From contig NZ_CALUXO010000035.1 in assembly GCF_944324745.1 (NCBI RefSeq), forward strand, positions 1 to 48,136: DNA of 48,136 bases. Reading direction: 5' to 3'. The notes below the pieces were generated by a model that had not been told where the DNA came from, ran no database searches, and saw only the letters and a list, made by a program, of their open reading frames with translations. The stretch is from an uncultured Thomasclavelia sp. (GTDB lineage: Bacteria; Bacillota_I; Bacilli_A; Erysipelotrichales; Coprobacillaceae). Position numbers and translations under genes: made by a program. Shown in pieces: positions 33,407-41,840 of the stretch; position 1 is the stretch's first letter, and every line of letters begins with the position of its first letter.

Positions 33407-33979
33407 GTGCAAAAAGGAATGCTGATTATTTTAAGTGGCCCTAGTGGAGTTGGTAAAGGTACTGTAAGAGAAGAACTATTTAAAGATGATAGTTTAAATC
33501 TAGCATATTCAATTTCGATGACTACTAGAAAACCACGACCAAATGAAAGAGATGGGATTGATTACTTTTTCGTTGAAGAAAGTGAATTTGAAGAAAAAGT
33601 AAAGCAAGGAGAGTTATTAGAATGGGCTAAGTTTGTCGGTAATTATTATGGAACACCAAAAGAATATGTTGAAAAATTATTAGCTCAAGGTAAAAATGTT
33701 GTTTTAGAAATTGAGGTACAAGGGGCCTTGCAAGTAATGGAGAAATGTCCTGATGCCACAACTATATTTTTAGTACCACCTAGTATGGAAGAATTAGAAC
33801 GAAGAATTCGCGGTCGTCGAACTGAAGAAGAAGCAATCGTTCAAGAACGTTTATCTAAGGCGCGCAAAGAAATTGCTACTAAGGATGAATATAAATTTGT
33901 TGTTGAAAATGATGATGTCATTAAAGCTAAAGATAAGATTGCGCAAATAATAAAGAATCATCAAACTAATCAGGATTAA
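33407..33979 (+). CDS. gmk: Guanylate kinase
   Basis: 190 residues. Walker A is LSGPSGVGKGTV (about 9-20); the GMP-binding region includes MTTRKPRPNERDGIDYFFV, and LLEWAKFVGNYYGTP and VLEIEVQGALQV are typical, with the lid at RIRGRRTEEEA. Phosphorylates GMP to GDP with ATP. The start is GTG 33407, after AAGGGGTG, giving the usual family N-terminus; ATG 33419 is a weaker alternative. The terminator overlaps the stop. Gmk lies next to divergent rqcH, as in the related Bacillus order, though rpoZ and coaBC are missing from the usual place after it. Confidence 0.97.
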   Translation: MQKGMLIILSGPSGVGKGTVREELFKDDSLNLAYSISMTTRKPRPNERDGIDYFFVEESEFEEKVKQGELLEWAKFVGNYYGTPKEYVEKLLAQGKNVVLEIEVQGALQVMEKCPDATTIFLVPPSMEELERRIRGRRTEEEAIVQERLSKARKEIATKDEYKFVVENDDVIKAKDKIAQIIKNHQTNQD

Positions 33980-33995
33980 AAAATCCTGATTTTTT
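33968..33995 (+). terminator. Terminator of gmk
   Basis: AATCAGGATT (33968-33977), loop AAAA, AATCCTGATT (33982-33991), Ts. The stop codon is inside the hairpin. Confidence 0.88.
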
Positions 33996-34034
33996 AGTTT
34001 AGATATAAAATATTAGTGATTTGGAGGGTTAGAG

Positions 34035-34880
34035 ATGAAAGTTGGATTAGTTTTAGAAGGCGGAGCCATGCGTGGGTTATATACAGCTGGGGTACTCGAT
34101 GTTTTTTTGGATCAACAAATTAATATTGATGGAATTATTGGGGTTTCCGCTGGCGCTTTGTTTGGAGTAAATTATGTTTCTAAACAAAAAGGACGGACGC
34201 TTAGATATAATAAAAAATATGTTGGTGATAAACGTTATATGGGTTTACATTCACTAATAACGACTGGAAATATCGTTAATAAAGATTTTGCTTATTATCA
34301 AGTTCCTTTAAAGTTAGATCCGTTTGATCAAGAAACGTTTGCAAAATCAAATATTGAATTTTTAGCTACTGTTACTAATTTAAAAACCGGACAGCCAGAA
34401 TATATTAAAATTATTAATGCTTATAAGCAAATGGAAGTTTTTCGAGCTACTTCAGCGATGCCATTTGTTTCTAAAATTGTCACTATCAATGATCAAGAAT
34501 ATCTAGATGGTGGTATTGCTGATAGTATTCCCATTGAAAAAGCCAAACAACTAGGCTATGATAAAATCATTGTTATTTTAACGAGACCAATAGAATATCG
34601 AAAGAAAAAAAGTAATCAATTAATTCCCAAACTTTTTTACCATCGTTATCCTAATTTCGTTCAAACCATCAACAATCGATATTTAAATTATAATAAAACA
34701 GTAGAAAAAATTATTGAATTGGAACAGGAACATAAAATCTTTGTCATCCGTCCCAGTAAAACCGTTCCAATTAAACGATTAGAAAAAGATCCAGATCGAT
34801 TACAGGAAATTTATGATTTGGGAGTTATCGATGCTAATAAAATTATTAATGATTTAAAACAATATTTAACGGATTCTTAA
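34035..34880 (+). CDS. Patatin-like phospholipase family protein
   Basis: A 281-residue alpha/beta hydrolase of the RssA/YjjU patatin group. The oxyanion loop is EGGAMRGLYTAG (about 8-19), the nucleophile elbow GVSAGAL (Ser at about 40), and the dyad aspartate is in YLDGGIADSIP (about 158-168). Likely a cytoplasmic or membrane-peripheral lipid acyl hydrolase; the substrate is unknown. GGAGGGTTAGAG precedes the ATG. The next gene follows after 76 bases with no clear terminator; those bases include a short hairpin AATCATTT-AA-AAATGATT at 34918-34935, so co-transcription is possible. Confidence 0.9.
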   Translation: MKVGLVLEGGAMRGLYTAGVLDVFLDQQINIDGIIGVSAGALFGVNYVSKQKGRTLRYNKKYVGDKRYMGLHSLITTGNIVNKDFAYYQVPLKLDPFDQETFAKSNIEFLATVTNLKTGQPEYIKIINAYKQMEVFRATSAMPFVSKIVTINDQEYLDGGIADSIPIEKAKQLGYDKIIVILTRPIEYRKKKSNQLIPKLFYHRYPNFVQTINNRYLNYNKTVEKIIELEQEHKIFVIRPSKTVPIKRLEKDPDRLQEIYDLGVIDANKIINDLKQYLTDS

Positions 34881-34956
34881 GATGATATTTACTTGTTTTT
34901 GATAGTAACTGGTTGATAATCATTTAAAAATGATTGTAAAGGGAGGAGCTTAGAAA

Positions 34957-35265
34957 ATGAGTAAAAAGAAGGATGTTATTTTATTTGATGTGTTAATTGT
35001 TTTGTATATGATTTATCATATCTATTCTTTTGGATGGGATTATTTTTTTATTGGTATGCACTTGTTGGGGATGGTTCTAATTAATGGTTTGATTCTAAAG
35101 TTTGATGATAAGTACGTTATTGGATCAGTAAGTGTTATAATATTATATGGGATTTCTTTTATTTATGATTATATTACTAAGCAAAGTATCGATTGTTATT
35201 GGTTGTTTTTGATTGTTGTGGTTATTGTTTCTAGTTTTGTTTTTAAAAAATATTCTCAGGATTAG
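34957..35265 (+). CDS. Small four-helix membrane protein, unknown function
   Basis: 102 residues with about four predicted transmembrane helices (roughly 8-26, 28-48, 54-71, 80-96), a basic N-terminus (MSKKKD) and C-terminus (KKYSQD). I do not recognise a family. GGGAGGAGCTTAG is a strong ribosome binding site, so it is probably a real gene. It lies between a patatin and a DUF218 gene, both envelope-associated types. A weak hairpin with T run follows (35273-35297). Confidence 0.6.
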   Translation: MSKKKDVILFDVLIVLYMIYHIYSFGWDYFFIGMHLLGMVLINGLILKFDDKYVIGSVSVIILYGISFIYDYITKQSIDCYWLFLIVVVIVSSFVFKKYSQD

Positions 35266-35272
35266 ATAGTAA

Positions 35273-35297
35273 CTGCTAGATTTTTCTAGTGGCTTTT
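35273..35297 (+). terminator. Weak terminator after the small membrane protein
   Basis: CTGCTAGA (35273-35280) pairs with TCTAGTGG (35285-35292) through two G-U pairs, followed by CTTTTT. Confidence 0.5.
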
Positions 35298-35391
35298 TGG
35301 AAATTTTTGATGGTTGTCTTTGTTTTGAGATTAATTAAGCTATAATATATTTAATGGATTTATTAATGAGTGTAGATATTCAGGAGGGAAA

Positions 35392-35964
35392 ATGCTTTAT
35401 TTAATCATTATAATTTTTATTCTAATTAATTTAGTGATCTTTTTTAGCTTTTTTAAAAATCCTAAGCAAAAAATAGCTGATAAAAGTTATGATTGTGGGA
35501 TTGTTTGTGGTTATCCGGCTAATGATGATGGATCGCCTTCTAAAATTATGGCTTCAAGAGTAGAAGCTGGTGTTTATTTATATCAACAGGGAAAGATCAA
35601 AAAGTTGATTTTATCAGGTGGGGCTGTAAAAAATCAATATGTTGAAGCTAAAGTGATGCAAGAATATGCGGTTACTTTAGGGGTTTTATTAGAAGATACG
35701 ATTGTTGAAGCTAAATCTCGAAGTACTTATCATAATTTAATGTATTGTAAAGAAATTGTAGCTGAGATGGGATTTAAAGATTGTTTAGTAATTACTAACA
35801 GCTGGCATCTTCGAAAAGCCGATCACTATGCTCGTAAATTTAAATATCACTATGTAATGTATAAAGCTAAAAAACCAGCTGATTATTCACTTATTAAGGT
35901 TATTTGTTTGCATATATATACTAATTTAAATATGTATATTAATTTATTTAAGGGATTATATTAA
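35392..35964 (+). CDS. YdcF/SanA-like DUF218 membrane protein
   Basis: 190 residues. One N-terminal transmembrane helix (about 2-20) is followed by a DUF218 domain: CGIVCGYPAND at about 36-46, the SRVEAGVYLYQQGKIKKLILSGG core, EAKVMQEYAV and the C-terminal VITNSWHLRKADHYARK. DUF218 proteins (YdcF, SanA, ElyC) act on the cell envelope, ElyC in lipid-carrier or peptidoglycan homeostasis; the biochemical function is unproven. AGGAGGGAAA precedes the ATG. Confidence 0.87.
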   Translation: MLYLIIIIFILINLVIFFSFFKNPKQKIADKSYDCGIVCGYPANDDGSPSKIMASRVEAGVYLYQQGKIKKLILSGGAVKNQYVEAKVMQEYAVTLGVLLEDTIVEAKSRSTYHNLMYCKEIVAEMGFKDCLVITNSWHLRKADHYARKFKYHYVMYKAKKPADYSLIKVICLHIYTNLNMYINLFKGLY

Positions 35965-35984
35965 CTGATTCCAGTAAAAAATTA

Positions 35985-35993
35985 TGTTATAAT
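35985..35993 (+). promoter_or_regulatory. Extended -10 promoter of the nitroreductase gene
   Basis: TGTTATAAT at 35985-35993; CTGATT at 35965-35970 is a poor -35 at 17-base spacing. Confidence 0.5.
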
Positions 35994-36019
35994 TAAATAA
36001 GTTAAGGAGGTATTGGTCA

Positions 36020-36535
36020 ATGAATGAAACAATTAATAATTTAATTACACGTCGTAGTGTTCGTAGTTTTCAAAATAAACAAGTTGATGAAGCAGCATTA
36101 AAACAAATTTTAGAGGCTGGTTTATATGCACCTTCTGGGATGGGACGCCAACCAACGATTATGGTTGTAGTTCAAGATCAAGAAACAATCAACCAGCTAT
36201 CAAAACTTAATGCTGGAGTTATGGGAAATGATGGTGATCCGTTTTATGGAGCACCAACAGTTATTGTTGTTTTAGCTGATAGCACTGTTGGAACTTATGT
36301 TGAAGATGGAAGTTTAGTAATGGGTAATTTATTAAATGCAGCCCATGCTGTTGGAGTTGATTCTTGTTGGATCCATCGGGCTAGAGAAGTTTTCAATAGT
36401 CCTGAAGGTCAAGAATTATTGAAAAAATGGAATGTTCCTGAAAATTATGTGGGAATTGGAAACTGTATTTTAGGTTATGCAACGGAAACACCAGAAGCTA
36501 AGCCTAGAAAAGAAAATCGAATTATTCGAGTATAA
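36020..36535 (+). CDS. Nitroreductase family FMN-dependent oxidoreductase
   Basis: 171 residues, a compact nitroreductase. The N-terminal RRSVRSFQNKQVDE gives the FMN-phosphate-binding RRS-x-R; LEAGLYAPSGMGRQPT is the second FMN contact; GSLVMGNLLNAAHAVGVDSCWI and VGIGNCILGYATETPEAKPRK complete the fold. Reduces nitro compounds or quinones with NAD(P)H as a homodimer; the natural substrate is unknown. AAGGAGGTATTGGTCA precedes the ATG. Monocistronic with its own promoter and terminator. Confidence 0.93.
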   Translation: MNETINNLITRRSVRSFQNKQVDEAALKQILEAGLYAPSGMGRQPTIMVVVQDQETINQLSKLNAGVMGNDGDPFYGAPTVIVVLADSTVGTYVEDGSLVMGNLLNAAHAVGVDSCWIHRAREVFNSPEGQELLKKWNVPENYVGIGNCILGYATETPEAKPRKENRIIRV

Positions 36536-36560
36536 CTGCTTTTAAGCAGTTTTCTTTTTT
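36534..36560 (+). terminator. Terminator of the nitroreductase gene
   Basis: AACTGCTT (36534-36541), loop TT, AAGCAGTT (36544-36551), T-rich tail. It overlaps the stop codon and the -35 of the next operon. Confidence 0.82.
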
Positions 36561-36588
36561 TGGCATTATTAGCTGTTTGTGGTAGAAT
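36560..36588 (+). promoter_or_regulatory. Promoter of the priA-thiN operon
   Basis: TTGGCA (36560-36565), 17 bases, TAGAAT (36583-36588) with an extended TG at 36580-36581. It directly follows the nitroreductase terminator and is the only strong promoter seen before the eight-gene block. Confidence 0.7.
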
Positions 36589-36611
36589 ATTAAAAAAATG
36601 GAGTGATCTAG

Positions 36612-38804
36612 GTGTATATTGTACAAGTTTTAGTAGAACATCCAACGCATGCATTGGATACTAATTTTGATTATTTATCAAAAGAAGAATTATTGCCGGG
36701 AGTTCGGGTATCGATTACTTTTGGGTATCAGCATATAATTGGATATGTTACAGGATGTAAATTTACGGATAAAACTAAAGAAGAATTAGAACAGGAAGCC
36801 GGTTTTAAGTATCGTTATATTACTAAAGTGATTGATAAAAAGCCGTTGTTGAATCAGGAATTGCAAGATTTATCAATTACTTTAGCTAAATTAACACTTT
36901 CACCGCGAATCTGTTGTTTACAGGCAATGTTGCCGCCACAGTTAAAACCGAGCACAAATAAAAGTGTTGGTATCAAATATCAAAATGTCATTGAAGTAAT
37001 TGATGATAATATTTCAGTTAAAACACCTAGACAGCAAGAAGCATTAGAGTATTTAAAAAAACATCAAAATCTTTTATTAAAGGATTTTCCTTATAGTAAA
37101 GCTTTATTAGATAAACTAGTAGCGCAAAAAGCTGTTGTTATTAAAAAAGTGGAACAGTATCGTGATCCATTCTTAGATGATCATAAACAGACTCAAGAGT
37201 TTGTACTGACTAATGACCAACAAAAAGTAGTTAATGGCATCATCAGTAAAATTGATACTTTCCATACAGCTTTGATCCATGGAGTAACTGGTTCTGGGAA
37301 AACCGAAGTTTATTTACAGCTGTCGAAATATGTAATTGAAAATAATAAAACAGTGTTAATGCTAGTACCAGAAATTTCCTTAACCCCAATGATGGTCAAT
37401 GCTTTTAAACATAAATTTGGTCGTCAGGTGGCTATTATTCATTCAAAATTATCATCTGGAGAGCGTTATGATGAATATCGTCGGATTTTAAATCATGAAG
37501 TTAAAATTGTTGTAGGTGCTAGAAGTGCTATCTTTGCTCCATTAGAAAATATTGGGCTGATTATTTTAGATGAGGAACATGATCCTAGTTATAAACAGGA
37601 AAGTAAACCGCGCTATCAAACAGCCCAAATAGCACGGATTCGGGGACAATATCATCATTGTCCAGTTGTTTTAGGCAGTGCAACTCCTTCGTTAGAATCA
37701 TATAGTCGTGCTAAAAAGGGAATTTATGATTTATATGAATTACCAAAGCGAATTAATAATTTTCCTTTACCGGAGATTGAATTGATCGATATGGCCAAGG
37801 AAATGAAAAAAAATAATTATTCATTGTTTTCTAGAGCAATGAAAGATCAGATTCAATCATGTATCGATAATCATGAACAAGTCATTTTATTATTAAATAA
37901 ACGTGGCTATGCTTCTTATGTAAGATGTTTAGATTGTGGTGAAGTAATTAAATGTCCTCATTGTGACGTAACCTTAACTTATCATAAATATGAAAATAAG
38001 TTAAAATGTCATTATTGTGAATATCAAATTCCCATGCCCCATGATTGTCCTGATTGTCATGGAAAGTTACGGCTATTTGGAACTGGAACCCAAAAAGTTG
38101 AAGAACAGATTGAGATGATGTTTGAAGGTGCTAAAGTAATCCGTTATGATATTGATACTACTAAAAATAAAGATGGACATCAAAAGTTATTAGAACGATT
38201 TGAAAAACAGGAAGCTAATATTTTATTAGGAACGCAAATGATTGCTAAAGGTTTAGATTTTGAAAATGTTACTTTTGTCGGGGTCTTAGACGCTGATCTT
38301 AGTTTAAATATTCCGGATTTTCGGGCAAATGAACGGACCTTTCAGTTACTAGAACAGGTTTCTGGTCGCAGTGGTCGTGGGCAAAAAAAGGGAACAGTTA
38401 TGATCCAAACATTTAATCCCGATCATTTTGTTTTAAAATGTGTTAAAAATCATGATTATCTTCAGTTTTTTAATCAGGAAATGCAAATCAGGCGCTTAGG
38501 AAAATATCCACCATTTGTCCATTTGCTTAGTATTATTATTCAAGGAAAAGACGAGGCAGCAGTTAATAAAAATGCTAATCAAATCAAGCAGTATTTACAA
38601 AAACAATTGCAAAATATTGAAATTTTAGGACCGGCTAATAGCCTTATTTATCGAATGCAAGATATTTATCGAAAAAGAATTTTAATTAAATTTACTAATA
38701 GTAAAGCAATATATCCTGTTTTACAGCGAATGAGCGATTTTTATAATCAACAGGGAACTAGAGTTAATGTAGTTTGTGACTTTAATCCATATAATCAGAT
38801 TTAG
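36612..38804 (+). CDS. priA: Primosomal protein N' (replication restart helicase PriA)
   Basis: 730 residues. N-terminal 3'-DNA-binding domain, then helicase: Walker A HGVTGSGKTEVYL (about 223-235), DEEH box LILDEEHDPSYKQ, and VVLGSATPSLESY. The zinc-binding region at about 437-480 has four CxxC pairs (CLDCGEVIKCPHC, CHYC, CPDC). GTQMIAKGLDF and EQVSGRSGRG are motifs V and VI. PriA reloads the replisome at stalled forks. Start is GTG 36612 after GGAGTGATC. First gene of the operon. Confidence 0.96.
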   Translation: MYIVQVLVEHPTHALDTNFDYLSKEELLPGVRVSITFGYQHIIGYVTGCKFTDKTKEELEQEAGFKYRYITKVIDKKPLLNQELQDLSITLAKLTLSPRICCLQAMLPPQLKPSTNKSVGIKYQNVIEVIDDNISVKTPRQQEALEYLKKHQNLLLKDFPYSKALLDKLVAQKAVVIKKVEQYRDPFLDDHKQTQEFVLTNDQQKVVNGIISKIDTFHTALIHGVTGSGKTEVYLQLSKYVIENNKTVLMLVPEISLTPMMVNAFKHKFGRQVAIIHSKLSSGERYDEYRRILNHEVKIVVGARSAIFAPLENIGLIILDEEHDPSYKQESKPRYQTAQIARIRGQYHHCPVVLGSATPSLESYSRAKKGIYDLYELPKRINNFPLPEIELIDMAKEMKKNNYSLFSRAMKDQIQSCIDNHEQVILLLNKRGYASYVRCLDCGEVIKCPHCDVTLTYHKYENKLKCHYCEYQIPMPHDCPDCHGKLRLFGTGTQKVEEQIEMMFEGAKVIRYDIDTTKNKDGHQKLLERFEKQEANILLGTQMIAKGLDFENVTFVGVLDADLSLNIPDFRANERTFQLLEQVSGRSGRGQKKGTVMIQTFNPDHFVLKCVKNHDYLQFFNQEMQIRRLGKYPPFVHLLSIIIQGKDEAAVNKNANQIKQYLQKQLQNIEILGPANSLIYRMQDIYRKRILIKFTNSKAIYPVLQRMSDFYNQQGTRVNVVCDFNPYNQI

Positions 38805-38815
38805 GAGTGAGTGTG

Positions 38816-40069
38816 ATGGCTAGAAAAACAGCATTAAAAATATTAATGAAATATGCAGATGAACAGAGTTATTTGAATTTAACATTAAATGAATATTTAG
38901 ATAATAGTACTTTATCAAGAAGTGATAAAGACTTGACAACAAGAATTGTTTATGGAACAATTCAAAACAAGATTTATCTTGAATATCAGTTAGCTCCTTT
39001 TATTGAAGGAAAAAAGGTTAAAAAGAAAATTAGACTGATTTTATTAATGTCTTTATATCAGTTGATCTTTTTGGATAAAATACCCCAATATGCAATTATT
39101 AATGAGGCTGTCAAGTTAGCTAAACAAAAAGATAATTTTGCCGGTAAATTTGTCAATGCTATATTAAGAAATTTTGTAAGAAGTGGCATTAGAGAAATTG
39201 ACAAACAGGATCCATTAGAAAAGTTATCAATTGAAACTAGTCACCCTTTATGGCTGGTTAAGATGTTAAATAAACAATATGGCTATCAAATTGCTAAACA
39301 AATATGTTTTGATGATAATACGCCACCTAAAAGAATGGCACGAGTTAATACTTTAAAAACCAGTAAGGAAGAAATATTAAAAGATAGTAATTTTATTAGT
39401 GGTAAATTAGCTGACGATAGTGTTCTTTATCGTTCAGGTAATATTGGTGATACCAGCTATTTTAAAGAAGGACAACTGGCAATTCAAGATGAATCAAGTC
39501 AACTGGTAGCTCCGTTATTGGATCCTCAAGAAGATGATTTGGTTTTAGATATGTGTTGTGCTCCTGGAGGGAAAACAGCCCATATGGCGGCTTTGATGCA
39601 TAATCGTGGGAAAATAGTGGCATATGATCTGTTTGAACATAAAATCGAATTAGTAAAAGCTAATTTTAAACGCTTAGGAGTTAGTAATGTTGAATTACAT
39701 GAAGGTGATTCTATGGCGTTAAAAGAACAATATTCACCAGAGACATTTGATAAAATCTTGCTTGATGGGCCTTGTAGTGGTTTAGGAGTTATTAAAAGAA
39801 AACCAGAAATTCGTTATCATGATTCTAAATTGTTAGATTCAATTATGGTGATTCAATCAAAATTATTGGACAATGCCTACTATTTATTGAAGAAAAATGG
39901 TAAAATGGTTTATAGCACATGTACTATAAATAAAAAAGAAAATGAATTGATGATACAAAAATTCATTTCTAAATATCCAGATATGAAAATCATTGAGGAA
40001 AGAACAATTTTACCATTTGAATATGATAGTGATGGATTTTATATGTGCAAGTTAGAAAAAGGGATTTAA
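38816..40069 (+). CDS. rsmB: 16S rRNA m5C967 methyltransferase RsmB
   Basis: 417 residues. An N-terminal NusB-like RNA-binding domain (about 1-135, ARKTALKILMKYADEQ and QYAIINEAVKLAK) is followed by a SAM-dependent methyltransferase: VLDMCCAPGGKTAHMA (motif I), LDGPCSGLGVIKRKPEIR and YSTCTINKKENE with the two cysteines of RNA m5C enzymes. ATG 38816 lies 8 bases after GGAG, 11 bases after the priA stop; GTG 38807 is rejected. The def and fmt genes usually between priA and rsmB in Bacillus are missing. Confidence 0.95.
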   Translation: MARKTALKILMKYADEQSYLNLTLNEYLDNSTLSRSDKDLTTRIVYGTIQNKIYLEYQLAPFIEGKKVKKKIRLILLMSLYQLIFLDKIPQYAIINEAVKLAKQKDNFAGKFVNAILRNFVRSGIREIDKQDPLEKLSIETSHPLWLVKMLNKQYGYQIAKQICFDDNTPPKRMARVNTLKTSKEEILKDSNFISGKLADDSVLYRSGNIGDTSYFKEGQLAIQDESSQLVAPLLDPQEDDLVLDMCCAPGGKTAHMAALMHNRGKIVAYDLFEHKIELVKANFKRLGVSNVELHEGDSMALKEQYSPETFDKILLDGPCSGLGVIKRKPEIRYHDSKLLDSIMVIQSKLLDNAYYLLKKNGKMVYSTCTINKKENELMIQKFISKYPDMKIIEERTILPFEYDSDGFYMCKLEKGI

Positions 40070-40070
40070 T

Positions 40071-41102
40071 ATGGAAAATATTTATGATTATTCTTTAGAA
40101 CAATTGACAGAGTATTTTGCTTCAATCAATCAAAAGGTGTTTCGGGCTAAACAAGTATTTGGCTGGCTTTATCAAAAAGAAGCTCGATCTTTCGACGAAA
40201 TGTCGAATATCGCTAAAGATTTACAGGCTCAATTAAAGGAACATTTTACATTAGATATTTTAAAAATTGCTGAAAAACAAGTATCACAAGATGGAACAAT
40301 CAAATATTTATTTGAATTATTGGATGGCAGCTTGATTGAAACAGTTTTAATGATTCATGATTATGGTCGTTCTTTATGTGTAACTAGTCAGGTTGGCTGC
40401 AATATGAAATGTAGCTTTTGTGCCAGTGGTCTGCTTCGTAAACAACGTGACTTGACACCTGGTGAAATCGTTGCTCAAATCATGAAAGTTCAGCATGACA
40501 CAGGAATTAGAATTAGTCATGTTGTTGTGATGGGAACTGGTGAACCATTTGATAATTATGATAATGTCATGAATTGTATTCGAATTATTAATAATCCATT
40601 TGGATTGGCAATTGGTGCCAGACATATTACAGTTTCGACTTGTGGTTTGATTCCTGGAATTCAACGCTATAGTGAAGAAGGAATTCAAACTAATTTAGCA
40701 ATTTCATTACATGCTCCTAATGATGAAATCCGTAATCAGCTGATGCCGATTAATCGCCGTTATTCTATGGATGATTTGCGACAGGCAATTAGTGAATATA
40801 TTCAAAAAACTAACCGTCGGGTTACTTTTGAATATATTCTATTAAAAGATGTCAATGATAGTTTAGTCTGTGCCAGACAACTAGCTCATTATTTAAGAGG
40901 GCTTAATGCTTATGTCAATTTGATACCATATAATCAAGTTGATGAATACGATCAGTATCAGCCAAGTGATCAAGCGACAATTGAAAAATTCAAAAGTGAG
41001 TTATTACGACTACATATCAATGTAACTTTGCGAAAAGAACACGGTCGCGACATCGACGGGGCCTGTGGTCAGCTACGGGCCAAAAGAGGTAGGGTGAAAT
41101 AA
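40071..41102 (+). CDS. rlmN: 23S rRNA m2A2503 / tRNA m2A37 methyltransferase RlmN (radical SAM)
   Basis: 343 residues. The radical SAM cluster motif is CNMKCSFC (about 113-120), followed by GEIVAQI, VVMGTGEPFDNYDNV, ITVSTCGLIPGI and ISLHAPNDEIRNQLMPIN; a C-terminal cysteine in GRDIDGACGQL is the methyl-carrying one. Methylates A2503 at the peptidyl-transferase exit and A37 in some tRNAs. It begins one base after the rsmB stop, and its TAA overlaps the ATG of prpC. Confidence 0.97.
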   Translation: MENIYDYSLEQLTEYFASINQKVFRAKQVFGWLYQKEARSFDEMSNIAKDLQAQLKEHFTLDILKIAEKQVSQDGTIKYLFELLDGSLIETVLMIHDYGRSLCVTSQVGCNMKCSFCASGLLRKQRDLTPGEIVAQIMKVQHDTGIRISHVVVMGTGEPFDNYDNVMNCIRIINNPFGLAIGARHITVSTCGLIPGIQRYSEEGIQTNLAISLHAPNDEIRNQLMPINRRYSMDDLRQAISEYIQKTNRRVTFEYILLKDVNDSLVCARQLAHYLRGLNAYVNLIPYNQVDEYDQYQPSDQATIEKFKSELLRLHINVTLRKEHGRDIDGACGQLRAKRGRVK

Positions 41103-41839
41103 TGAATTATTATGCAAAAACAGATATCGGAAAAGTAAGAAGTAAAAATCAAGATCAGGCAGCTGTTAATGCTAATACCAAAGAACAGGTAATTGCCGTT
41201 GTTTGTGATGGAATGGGTGGTCATCGTTCCGGTGAAATAGCTTCACGGGTCGTGATGGATCATATTATGAGCTGTTTTGACATTATTCCCCCATTTGATA
41301 ACTCTGATGAATTAAAAAAGTGGTTACAGGAAACAATTGTTGAATGTGATGAAATCGTTAAAAAGATGGCAATGCAAAATATTGAACATCAAGGAATGGG
41401 AACGACAATCGTTGTAGCTATTTTTATGGATGATAAATTGTATATTTCCCATGTTGGTGATAGTCGTGCTTATATTCTAAAAGATGGACAATTGCAACAA
41501 GTAACTAAGGATCATACGTTAGTTAATGAATTGGTTGATCGTGGGGCAATTACCTCAGAAGAGGCCCAACATCATTTACAAAAAAATGTTTTAACTCAGG
41601 CCATCGGAGCCCAAACTGAGTTAAAACCCTCATTATTAGAATTAGATTTTACGAATAGTCTTTTATTACTTTGCAGTGATGGACTATATAATTGTTTAGA
41701 CAATGAAATGATTAAAGAAATATTGCTTAAAGATACAAAAGTAACGGAAAAAGTAATTGAATTAATTGACCAGGCTAATGCAAATGGTGGTCGTGACAAT
41801 ATTGGTGTGGCTATCATCGATAACCAGGGAGGAAGATAA
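41102..41839 (+). CDS. prpC: PP2C-type Ser/Thr phosphatase (PrpC/Stp)
   Basis: 245 residues with all PP2C metal motifs: TDIGKVRSKNQD at the N-terminus, VVCDGMGGHRSGEIAS, HVGDSRAYIL, TKDHTLVNELV, LLLCSDGLYN and GGRDNIGVAII. Reverses phosphorylation by the PrkC kinase encoded next. The ATG overlaps the rlmN stop by one base, behind GAGGTAGGGTGAAAT. prpC and prkC are separated by one base. Confidence 0.96.
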   Translation: MNYYAKTDIGKVRSKNQDQAAVNANTKEQVIAVVCDGMGGHRSGEIASRVVMDHIMSCFDIIPPFDNSDELKKWLQETIVECDEIVKKMAMQNIEHQGMGTTIVVAIFMDDKLYISHVGDSRAYILKDGQLQQVTKDHTLVNELVDRGAITSEEAQHHLQKNVLTQAIGAQTELKPSLLELDFTNSLLLLCSDGLYNCLDNEMIKEILLKDTKVTEKVIELIDQANANGGRDNIGVAIIDNQGGR

Positions 41840-41840
41840 A

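Noticed and set aside
33290-33412. 41-codon N-terminal extension of RqcH
   Set aside because: It covers the gmk/rqcH promoter region; the family start MSYDG lies at 33289 behind GGTGAT.
34901-35275. Direct repeat GATAGTAACTG flanking the small membrane protein gene
   Set aside because: An 11-base repeat is expected by chance many times in a window of this size and composition.
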